A stretch of 64,000 nucleotides of DNA from Streptomyces filipinensis (GTDB lineage: Bacteria > Actinomycetota > Actinomycetes > Streptomycetales > Streptomycetaceae), in the NCBI RefSeq assembly GCF_014649495.1, contig NZ_BMTD01000027.1, positions 1 through 64,000 on the forward strand, given 5' to 3'. The position numbers were made by a program, and so were the translations under genes. The stretch's first letter is position 1; each line of letters starts with the position of its first letter. Positions 38,746-45,924 of this stretch are shown one piece after another. The notes beneath the pieces are model-generated. The model searched no databases, had not been told where the DNA came from, and saw nothing but the letters and a program-made list of their open reading frames with translations.

Positions 38746-39384
38746 GTGGCGATGTTCCGACTGCAGGGAAGCAAGGTGCTCGCCGTCGACATGACGGGGG
38801 ACACGGTGAAGGCGAAGAACGGCTCGATGGTCGCGTACGACGGGGAGATGAGCTTCAAGAAGCTGAGCGGTGGCGGGGAAGGACTGCGCGGCATGGTGAC
38901 GCGGCGGCTCACCGGCGAGCAGATGGCGGTGATGGAGGTGAAGGGGCACGGCACCTGCTGGTTCGCGGACCGGGCCTCGGAGATCAACCTGGTCGGCCTC
39001 CAGGGCGACAAGCTGTACGTGGAGTCGAGCAACCTGCTCGCGACGGACGCGGGGCTGCGCACCGGTACGACGTTCACCGGGCTGCGCGGCGCCTCGCAGG
39101 GCAACGGGCTGTTCACGACGACCGTGGAGGGCCACGGGCAGGCCGCGATCATGTCCGACGGGCCGGCGGTCGCGCTCCGGGTCGCCCCGCAGTACCCGCT
39201 GATCGTCGACCCGGGCGCCTACATAGCCCACCAGGGCGACGTCCGGCAGTCCTTCCAGTCGGGCGTGACGTTCCGCACGTTCCTCGGTGAGGGCGGCGGC
39301 GAGGCCTTCCAGATCCGCTTCGAGGGCGACGGACTGGTGTACGTGCAGCCGAGCGAGCGGAACACGATCGCGGGGGATCTGTAG
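38746..39384 (+). CDS. AIM24/TIGR00266-family protein 1
   Basis: The roughly 212-residue protein has a beta-sandwich AIM24 fold with repeated short motifs (VKAKNGSMVAYDGEMSF, GLFTTTVEGHGQAAI, then LIVDPGAYIAHQG). There is no signal peptide or membrane segment. Bacterial members are uncharacterised. The mitochondrial namesake affects inner-membrane architecture. It is the first of three tandem paralogues, separated by 2 bases from the next. The start could be GTG 38746 or ATG 38752. Confidence 0.87.
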   Translation: MAMFRLQGSKVLAVDMTGDTVKAKNGSMVAYDGEMSFKKLSGGGEGLRGMVTRRLTGEQMAVMEVKGHGTCWFADRASEINLVGLQGDKLYVESSNLLATDAGLRTGTTFTGLRGASQGNGLFTTTVEGHGQAAIMSDGPAVALRVAPQYPLIVDPGAYIAHQGDVRQSFQSGVTFRTFLGEGGGEAFQIRFEGDGLVYVQPSERNTIAGDL

Positions 39385-39386
39385 TC

Positions 39387-40037
39387 ATGGCCTTCCGAGA
39401 GGTCAACTCCAAGATGGTCGAGGCGACCGTGCTGCCCGGCCAGCGGCTGTTCAGCCAGCGCGGCGCGATGCTCGCCTACCAGGGGGAGGTGTCCTTCACG
39501 CCGAACCTGCAGGGCGGCCAGGGCGGGCTGATGTCGATGGTCGGGCGCCGGGTGACGGGCGAGGCGACCCCGCTGATGACCGTCGAGGGCAGCGGGACCG
39601 TCTTCTTCGGGCACGGCGGCCACCACGTCCATGTCATCCACCTCACCGGCGACACCCTCTACGTGGAGGCCGACCGTCTGCTCGCCTTCGAGGGCACGCT
39701 CCGGCAGGGCACGATGTTCATGGGCTCGCAGGGCGGGGTGATGGGCCTGGTCCGGGGCCAGGTCACCGGGCAGGGGCTGTTCACCACGACCCTGCAGGGC
39801 CAGGGCTCCGTCGCCGTGATGGCGCACGGCGGCGTCTTCGAGATCCCGATCACCCCCCAGCGGCCGGTCCACGTCGACCCGCAGGCGTACGTCGCCCACC
39901 ACGGCGAGGTCCGCAACAAGCTGTCCACCGCGATCGGCTGGCGCGAGATGGTGGGCCGCGGCTCCGGAGAGGCCTTCCAGCTGGAGCTGAGCGGCAGCGG
40001 CACGGTGTACGTCCAGGCCTCGGAGGAGAAGCTGTGA
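39387..40037 (+). CDS. AIM24/TIGR00266-family protein 2
   Basis: The 216-residue protein has the same fold: QRLFSQRGAMLAYQGEVSF, then GQGLFTTTLQGQGSVAVM, then VHVDPQAYVAHHG. The ATG at 39387 lies just after the preceding stop (39382-39384), and the stop overlaps the next GTG. Sequence divergence from copies 1 and 3 suggests a heteromeric assembly rather than recent duplication. That is inference. Confidence 0.87.
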   Translation: MAFREVNSKMVEATVLPGQRLFSQRGAMLAYQGEVSFTPNLQGGQGGLMSMVGRRVTGEATPLMTVEGSGTVFFGHGGHHVHVIHLTGDTLYVEADRLLAFEGTLRQGTMFMGSQGGVMGLVRGQVTGQGLFTTTLQGQGSVAVMAHGGVFEIPITPQRPVHVDPQAYVAHHGEVRNKLSTAIGWREMVGRGSGEAFQLELSGSGTVYVQASEEKL

Positions 40038-40852
40038 GCGCGCACGGAGGCATGTACGGCACCCCCGGCGGCCCGGTGGTGTACGACCCGATGACGCTGC
40101 CCGTCGACGACAACGTGAACGCGTACACGTTCTGCGTCGAGCTCAAGAGCGGGGAGTGGTTCCTGCAGAAGGGGAAGATGATCGCCTACTACGGGGCGAT
40201 CGAGTTCAACGGCATCGGACACGGCCGACTCGACCGACTTGTCCGTACCTCGTTCCATTCGCCACTGCACGCGAGCGACTGGGTCGTGGCGTCGGGCTCC
40301 GGCAAGATGCTGCTGGCCGACCGGGCCTTCGACGTCAACTCCTATGACCTGGACGACGGGAACTTGACCATTCGCGCGGGCAACCTGCTCGCTTTTCAGC
40401 CAAGTCTCGCGCTCAAGCAATCGATCGTGCCGGGTTTTCTGACCCTTATCGGAACCGGAAAGTTTGTGGCCGCATCTAACGGGCCGGTGGTGTTCATGGA
40501 ACCTCCGATCCGGGTCGACCCGCAGGCGCTCGTCGGGTGGGCCGACTGCCCGTCCCCGTGCCATCACTACGACCACGGCTATCTGACGGGTGTGCTGGGC
40601 GGTCTACGTGCGATGACGGGCCTCGGCGGGGTGTCCGGGGAGGAGCACCAGTTCGAGTTCGTGGGTGCCGGAACGGTCCTGCTGCAGTCGACGGAGACCC
40701 TCATGGGTGAGGCGGCGACGGGGGTCGTCCCGTCCGAACCGGGGGTGCCCGGCGGTGGCGGAACGGGAGCGTTCGGACACGGTCCGCAACCATCGGGCCC
40801 ACCGCGCCTTCCCGGACAGCTGGGGGACCTCCAGCGTCGCTTCGGGCTGTGA
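40034..40852 (+). CDS. AIM24/TIGR00266-family protein 3 with Gly/Pro tail
   Basis: The 272-residue protein is the longest of the three: an N-terminal 25-residue extension, the AIM24 core (GEWFLQKGKMIAYYGAIEF, then KFVAASNGPVVFMEPPIRVD) and a Gly/Pro-rich tail of about 45 residues. The GTG overlaps the previous stop (GTGA) with GGAGGAG upstream. The segment 40330-40500 uses noticeably more A/T-ending codons than its neighbours. A WADCPSPCHHYDHGY segment with Cys and His could bind a metal. Confidence 0.86.
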   Translation: MSAHGGMYGTPGGPVVYDPMTLPVDDNVNAYTFCVELKSGEWFLQKGKMIAYYGAIEFNGIGHGRLDRLVRTSFHSPLHASDWVVASGSGKMLLADRAFDVNSYDLDDGNLTIRAGNLLAFQPSLALKQSIVPGFLTLIGTGKFVAASNGPVVFMEPPIRVDPQALVGWADCPSPCHHYDHGYLTGVLGGLRAMTGLGGVSGEEHQFEFVGAGTVLLQSTETLMGEAATGVVPSEPGVPGGGGTGAFGHGPQPSGPPRLPGQLGDLQRRFGL

Positions 40853-40867
40853 GCGGTAGTCTGCGGA

Positions 40868-40899
40868 GTGTGACGTCGAACGCGTGCGCACTGTCACAC
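40868..40899. terminator. Hairpin after the AIM24 operon
   Basis: GTGTGAC (40868-40874) pairs with GTCACAC (40893-40899), with a GTGCGCAC palindrome in the loop. It begins 15 bases after the AIM24 stop. It could end that operon or be an operator for the MarR gene. Confidence 0.4.
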
Positions 40900-40932
40900 C
40901 ACCCGAAGTAGTTCGTCATTCAACTTCTTAGG

Positions 40933-40944
40933 TAGACTTCATTC
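40933..40944 (+). promoter_or_regulatory. -10 box of the MarR gene, leaderless
   Basis: TAGACT (40933-40938) is followed by six bases and ATG 40945. No ribosome site fits between them. Confidence 0.45.
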
Positions 40945-41421
40945 ATGGAGACCGAGACGGCCACGCGCTGGCTGACCGATGCGGAGCAGTGCGCCTGGCG
41001 CACCCACCTGGAGGTCAACAGGCTGTTGACGTACCAGCTGGAGAAGGATCTGCAGCCGTTCGGCCTGACGATGAACGACTACGAGATCCTCGTCAATCTG
41101 TCCGAATCGGACGACGTACGGATGCGGATGAGCGATCTCGCCTCCGCGACCCTGCAGTCCAAGAGCCGGCTCTCGCACCAGATCACACGGATGGAGAACG
41201 CGAACCTGGTGCGCCGCGAGAACTGCGAGTCGGACCGGCGCGGGCTGTACGCCGTACTGACCGAGCACGGTATGGAGACGATGAAGAAGGTGGCCCCGCA
41301 CCATGTGGCGTCCGTGCGGCGGCACTTCATCGATCTGCTGTCACCGGAGGCACTGATAGAGCTGGACAAGGCACTCAAGCCGATCGCCGAGCATCTGCGC
41401 GGCCAGCGCGGACGCCCGTGA
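40945..41421 (+). CDS. MarR-family regulator
   Basis: The 158-residue protein has the MarR fold: LTMNDYEILVNLSESDDVRM, then SDLASATLQSKSRLSHQITR recognition helix, then ENCESDRRGLYAVLTEHGM wing. The transcript appears leaderless. It sits between the AIM24 operon and a convergent MFS gene, and its target is not clear. Family length is standard. Confidence 0.92.
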   Translation: METETATRWLTDAEQCAWRTHLEVNRLLTYQLEKDLQPFGLTMNDYEILVNLSESDDVRMRMSDLASATLQSKSRLSHQITRMENANLVRRENCESDRRGLYAVLTEHGMETMKKVAPHHVASVRRHFIDLLSPEALIELDKALKPIAEHLRGQRGRP

Positions 41422-41478
41422 CCGCGGGCGTCCGGCGCCAGCGGAGCTGACGGCGGCCATCACCTGCCCGGCACCGCA

Positions 41479-41521
41479 CCGTCGCCGCCCCGCCGGGCAT
41501 CACCCGGCGGGGCGGCGACGG
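41479..41521. terminator. Convergent terminator with a perfect 19-bp stem
   Basis: A 19-base perfect GC-rich stem (41479-41497 with 41503-41521) closes a 5-base loop CATCA between the MarR gene (plus) and the MFS gene (minus). It is the strongest hairpin in the window. It has no T-run. Confidence 0.75.
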
Positions 41522-41534
41522 CCGGCACGGGCCC

Positions 41535-42773
41535 TCACTCCTGGGGGACGGCGCGTTCCGTGCCCCTCGCGCTGGCCGTGCCCCGCGCCACGGCCAGCGC
41601 CGTCAGCAGCATCACCCCACCGGTCACCGCGAAGCACGGCCCCGGTGGCAGCCACCCGACCAGCACCCCGGCGACCGCGGCACCCGCCGTGCCCCCCGCG
41701 TTGACGGCCGTGTTGACCCACGCCCCGGCCCGGACCCGGGCCCCGGGCGCCGCGGCCTCGTCGGCGATGAGGTACGCGGTGGTGATCAGCGGGGAGACGA
41801 ACAGTCCCCCGGCCGCCACCGCCAGGGCGAGCGTGCCCACCCCGGTCGCCAGCCCGGCGGCGCACAGCACCAGTCCGAGTCCGGCCGCCTGCAGGGGCAG
41901 TCGCGTCCCGGCGGCGGCCCGCCACGCGACGGCCCCGTTGAGCAGCCCGCCGACGGCGCTCCCGGCGGACAGGGCGGCGAGCACCCAGGCCGCGCCGCCG
42001 TCACGGCCGTGTGCCTGGGCGAAGGCGACCACCAGCAGCTCGACCACGCCCAGCGCGAGTCCGACCCCCGCGGCGGCGGCCACCGGCCGCCCCAGCCCCC
42101 GCAGCACCCGTCGCCCGGCCGGGGGCCGGTCCGGTGTGCGCTCGCCGGCCGGTACCGCCCGCACCGCGGGAGACGACACGAACCCCGCCGTCCCCACCGC
42201 CATCAGCGCCGCCCCGGCGAGGACGCCCACGGCCGGCGGAGCGAACCCGACGACCCCGCCGACCAGCAGGGGCCCCGACACGAACAGCAGTTCCTCGGCG
42301 ACGCCGTCGAGGCTGTAGGCGCGCTGCAGCAGCGCCCGGTCCGGGGCGAGCCGCCCCCACACGGCCCGCATGGTGGGCCCGAGCGGCGGCGTACAGGTCC
42401 CGGCGGCGGCCGTCACGGCACCGAGGACCAGCGGCGGGACGGCGCCCGGGCGCCAGAGCAGCACGGCCAGCAGCACCAGGAGCGCGGTGTGGGCCGCGGC
42501 CATCGGCACGAGCGCCCGCCGCGGCCCGTACCGGTCGATGAGCGCCGCCCGGGCCGGCGACAGGAAGACGCTGGTGGCGGAGAACAGGGCCATGACGGTG
42601 CCCGCCACGGCGTACGAACCGCGGGCCCGGGTCACGGCGAGCATCAGGGCCAGCGGGACGACGCCGTACGACAGTCTGCCGAGCAGGGCGGCGGCGAAGG
42701 TGCGGCGCGCGTGCGGGACGCGCAGGACGGCGGCGTACGAGGGCCTGGGCCCTGGCGAAGGGTGCGTGGACAC
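41535..42773 (-). CDS. MFS transporter
   Basis: The 412-residue membrane protein has about 12 helices, with DRYGPRRALVP after helix 2 and a very Ala/Gly/Val-rich composition. It begins at GTG 42773, with GAGGAA about 10 bases upstream. It has the same length as the MFS protein at 35625 but different sequence. Export of a drug-like compound is the default guess, and the MarR gene across the terminator may control it. There is no direct support. Confidence 0.9.
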   Translation of the reverse strand: MSTHPSPGPRPSYAAVLRVPHARRTFAAALLGRLSYGVVPLALMLAVTRARGSYAVAGTVMALFSATSVFLSPARAALIDRYGPRRALVPMAAAHTALLVLLAVLLWRPGAVPPLVLGAVTAAAGTCTPPLGPTMRAVWGRLAPDRALLQRAYSLDGVAEELLFVSGPLLVGGVVGFAPPAVGVLAGAALMAVGTAGFVSSPAVRAVPAGERTPDRPPAGRRVLRGLGRPVAAAAGVGLALGVVELLVVAFAQAHGRDGGAAWVLAALSAGSAVGGLLNGAVAWRAAAGTRLPLQAAGLGLVLCAAGLATGVGTLALAVAAGGLFVSPLITTAYLIADEAAAPGARVRAGAWVNTAVNAGGTAGAAVAGVLVGWLPPGPCFAVTGGVMLLTALAVARGTASARGTERAVPQE

Positions 42774-42920
42774 GCTGAAGGTTCCTCTGTGGGAGGCGGA
42801 AGAGCGGACGCCGAGGGACGCGGCGGCCGTGTGTCAGGCCCCGCGGTCCGGTGCGTGCTCTACGCCATGAAGAGGAACATGCCGGTCAACCTAGCAGCAT
42901 GATCGGCGCGTCGGCAGCCC

Positions 42921-43877
42921 TCAGCCCTCCGTCAGTCCCGCGACCAGCTCGTCCGCCGCGCGGTACGGGTCCAGTTCGCCCGCGACGATGCGCTCCGCGA
43001 GGGCGCTGAGGCGGCGGTCTCCGTGCAGGTCGCCGATGCGTTCGCGCAGTGCGGTGACGGCGATGGTCTCCACCTCGCGGGCCGCGCGGGCCGCGCGGCG
43101 CTCGGCGAGCACGCCGTGCTCCTCCATCCACGCGCGGTGCTTCTCCAGGGCCTCGACGACCTCGTCGACGCCCTCGGCGCGGGCCGCGACCGTCTTCACG
43201 ATCGGCGGCCGCCAGTCGCCGGGGCCGCGGGACTCGCCGAGGCCCAGCATGTGGTTCAGCTCGCGGGCGGTGGCGTCGGCGCCGTCCCGGTCCGCCTTGT
43301 TGACGACGTACACGTCGCCGATCTCCAGGATGCCCGCCTTCGCCGCCTGGATGCCGTCGCCCATGCCGGGGGCCAGCAGCACCACACTCGTGTCCGCCTG
43401 GGAGGCGATCTCGACCTCCGACTGGCCGACGCCGACGGTCTCGACCAGGATCACGTCGCAGCCGGCCGCGTCGAGGACGCGGATCGCCTGCGGCGCGGCC
43501 CAGGCGAGGCCGCCCAGGTGGCCCCGGGTGGCCATGGAGCGGATGTAGACGCCGGGGTCGGAGGCGTGCTCCGACATACGGACGCGGTCGCCGAGCAGGG
43601 CGCCGCCCGAGAACGGCGAGGACGGATCGACGGCCAGGACGCCGACCCGTTTGCCCTGTTTGCGGTACGCCGTGACAAGCGCGGAGGTGGAGGTCGACTT
43701 GCCGACACCCGGGGAACCCGTCAGGCCCACCACGTAGGCGTTGCCGGTCAGCGGGGCCAGCGCCGCCATGACCTCCCTGAGCTGCGGGGACGCCCCCTCC
43801 ACGAGGGAGATCAGCCGGGCCACGGCGCGCGGCCGGCCTTCCCTGGCCAGGGCCACCAGAGAGGAGACGTCCTGCAT
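42921..43877 (-). CDS. meaB: G3E GTPase MeaB, chaperone of a B12-dependent mutase
   Basis: The 318-residue protein has Walker A GSPGVGKS (54-61), VDPSSPFSGGALLGDRVRM, ETVGVGQSEVEIA and the NKAD specificity motif, all typical of MeaB/ArgK. MeaB uses GTP to load and protect adenosylcobalamin in methylmalonyl-CoA mutase, and a related G domain serves isobutyryl-CoA mutase. ATG 43877 has CGGAGC 8 bases upstream. It lies 51 bases downstream of the thiolase gene on the same strand, and mce is just beyond. It may serve IcmA, encoded 8 kb away, or the methylmalonyl-CoA mutase, which is not in this window. Confidence 0.94.
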   Translation of the reverse strand: MQDVSSLVALAREGRPRAVARLISLVEGASPQLREVMAALAPLTGNAYVVGLTGSPGVGKSTSTSALVTAYRKQGKRVGVLAVDPSSPFSGGALLGDRVRMSEHASDPGVYIRSMATRGHLGGLAWAAPQAIRVLDAAGCDVILVETVGVGQSEVEIASQADTSVVLLAPGMGDGIQAAKAGILEIGDVYVVNKADRDGADATARELNHMLGLGESRGPGDWRPPIVKTVAARAEGVDEVVEALEKHRAWMEEHGVLAERRAARAAREVETIAVTALRERIGDLHGDRRLSALAERIVAGELDPYRAADELVAGLTEG

Positions 43878-43928
43878 CAAACAGCTCCGTTCACTTCTGC
43901 GACGTACCGTCAACGACGTACAGGGAGG

Positions 43929-45128
43929 TCAGGCCTTCGGCACCCGCACGATGAGTGCGTCACCCTGGCCGCCGCCACCGCACAGCGCGGCCGCGCCGAC
44001 ACCGCCGCCGCGGCGCTTGAGTTCGAGCGCCAAGTGGAGCACGAGACGGGCGCCGGACATGCCGATCGGGTGACCCAGGGCGATCGCACCACCGTTCACG
44101 TTCACCTTTTCGGTGGACACGCCGAGGTCCTTCATTGACTGCACGGCGACGGCGGCGAAGGCCTCGTTGATCTCGATGAGGTCGAGGTCGGAGACCTCCA
44201 GGCCCTCCTTCTTCAGGGCGTGCTGGATGGCGTTGGACGGCTGGGACTGCAGGGAGTTGTCCGGCCCCGCCACGTTGCCGTGCGCGCCGATCTCGGCGAG
44301 CCAGTGCAGGCCCAGCTCCTCGGCCTTGGCCTTGCTCATCACGACCACGGCCGCCGCACCGTCCGAGATCTGCGAGGAGGAGCCCGCGGTGATCGTGCCC
44401 TCGCGGGAGAACGCAGGTCGCAGCTTGCCCAGCGACTCGGCCGTGGTGTCGCCGCGGATGCCCTCGTCCTTGCTGAAGAGCACCGGGTCGCCCTTGCGCT
44501 GCGGGATCTCCACGGGGGTGATCTCGGCCTCGAACAGGCCGTTCTTCTGCGCGGCGGCGGCCCGCTGGTGGGACAGGGCGGCGATCTCGTCCTGCTCGGG
44601 GCGGGCGATGCCCAGGCGGGTGTTGTGCTTCTCCGTGGACTCGCCCATGGCGATGCCCTCGAAGGAGTCGGTCAGACCGTCGTGGGCCATGGCGTCGAGC
44701 ATCTGGACCGCGCCGTACTTGAAGCCCTCGCGGGACTTCGGCAGCAGGTGCGGGGCGTTGGTCATGGACTCCTGGCCGCCGGCCACGACGATGTCGAACT
44801 CGCCGGCGCGGATCAGCTGGTCGGCGAGCGCGATGGCGTCCAGGCCGGACAGACACACCTTGTTGATGGTGAGCGCCGGGACGTTCATCGGGATGCCGGC
44901 CTTCACGGCGGCCTGCCGGGCCGGGATCTGGCCGGCGCCGGCCTGCAGCACCTGGCCCATGATCACGTACTGCACCTGGTCGCCGCCGATCCCCGCACGG
45001 TCGAGGGCGGCCTTGATCGCGAAGCCGCCCAGGTCGGCGCCGGAGAAGGACTTGAGGGAGCCCAGCAGTCGTCCCATGGGCGTGCGCGCGCCCGCGACGA
45101 TCACCGAGCTGGTCGTTCCAGAAGGCAT
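43929..45128 (-). CDS. Acetyl-CoA C-acetyltransferase (thiolase)
   Basis: The 399-residue enzyme condenses two acetyl-CoA to acetoacetyl-CoA or cleaves it. The catalytic residues are all present: Cys92 (NKVCLSGLDAIA), His353 (GGAIALGHPIGMSG) and Cys383 (CGGGGQGDA). It is biosynthetic-type in length. It heads a likely operon with meaB and is divergent from mce. With 3-hydroxybutyryl-CoA dehydrogenase (61595) and IcmA it supplies a route between acetyl-CoA and butyryl/isobutyryl-CoA. Confidence 0.95.
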   Translation of the reverse strand: MPSGTTSSVIVAGARTPMGRLLGSLKSFSGADLGGFAIKAALDRAGIGGDQVQYVIMGQVLQAGAGQIPARQAAVKAGIPMNVPALTINKVCLSGLDAIALADQLIRAGEFDIVVAGGQESMTNAPHLLPKSREGFKYGAVQMLDAMAHDGLTDSFEGIAMGESTEKHNTRLGIARPEQDEIAALSHQRAAAAQKNGLFEAEITPVEIPQRKGDPVLFSKDEGIRGDTTAESLGKLRPAFSREGTITAGSSSQISDGAAAVVVMSKAKAEELGLHWLAEIGAHGNVAGPDNSLQSQPSNAIQHALKKEGLEVSDLDLIEINEAFAAVAVQSMKDLGVSTEKVNVNGGAIALGHPIGMSGARLVLHLALELKRRGGGVGAAALCGGGGQGDALIVRVPKA

Positions 45129-45278
45129 GAGCTGCGATCCCCTTACCGGCCTGCACAGGCCGAGGAGTGAACGAGGGTTTACTTCGAATGTACTGAGCGG
45201 TAGAGCACGCCGTCATCGGCCTTACGGTGTGATCGCGCGCACGTTGCGTAACCAGGCGAGGAGCGCTGCACTGAATCC

Positions 45279-45719
45279 ATGCTGACGCGAATCGACCACA
45301 TCGGGATCGCCTGTCACGACCTCGACGCGACCGTCGAGTTCTACCGGGCCACGTACGGCTTCGAGGTGTTCCACACCGAGGTCAACGAGGAGCAGGGCGT
45401 GCGCGAGGCCATGCTCAAGATCAACGAGACCTCGGACGGCGGCGCCTCCTACCTCCAGCTGCTGGAGCCGACCCGCGAGGACTCCACGGTCGCCAAGTGG
45501 CTCGCGAAGAACGGGGAGGGCGTCCACCACATCGCCTTCGGCACGGCGGACGTGGACACCGACTCGGCGGCGATCCGGGACAAGGGCGTACGCGTGCTGT
45601 ACGACGAGCCCCGGCGCGGCTCGATGGGCTCGCGGATCACCTTCCTGCACCCCAAGGACTGCCACGGTGTCCTGACAGAACTGGTCACTTCCGCCCCTGT
45701 TGAGTCGCCCGAGCACTGA
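45279..45719 (+). CDS. mce: Methylmalonyl-CoA epimerase
   Basis: The 146-residue protein is a VOC-fold metalloenzyme that interconverts (2R)- and (2S)-methylmalonyl-CoA. The expected metal ligands are present: His7, Gln60, His84 and Glu134, with family motifs DHIGIACHDLD and GVHHIAFGTADVD. The ATG at 45279 has no close ribosome site, as GAGGAG is about 18 bases away. It is divergent from the thiolase-meaB pair. This supplies the isomer needed for polyketide extender units and the mutase. Confidence 0.94.
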   Translation: MLTRIDHIGIACHDLDATVEFYRATYGFEVFHTEVNEEQGVREAMLKINETSDGGASYLQLLEPTREDSTVAKWLAKNGEGVHHIAFGTADVDTDSAAIRDKGVRVLYDEPRRGSMGSRITFLHPKDCHGVLTELVTSAPVESPEH

Positions 45720-45924
45720 CCCCCGTACATATGGGCCGGTAGGGTTGGGGGCGGTCGTCCTTTCAACCGGGGCGACCGCATGCCGGGGTCCGGGTTTCGG
45801 GGGACGAGCGTCGGGGCAGCAGCCCGTGCTCCGCCGTTGATCTGACACCATTCCCCGGGGGCCCCGTTCGGCGGAGGACGAGGCTCGTTGGAGAAGCTGA
45901 CCAGGGGACGGATGGGACCGCGCA

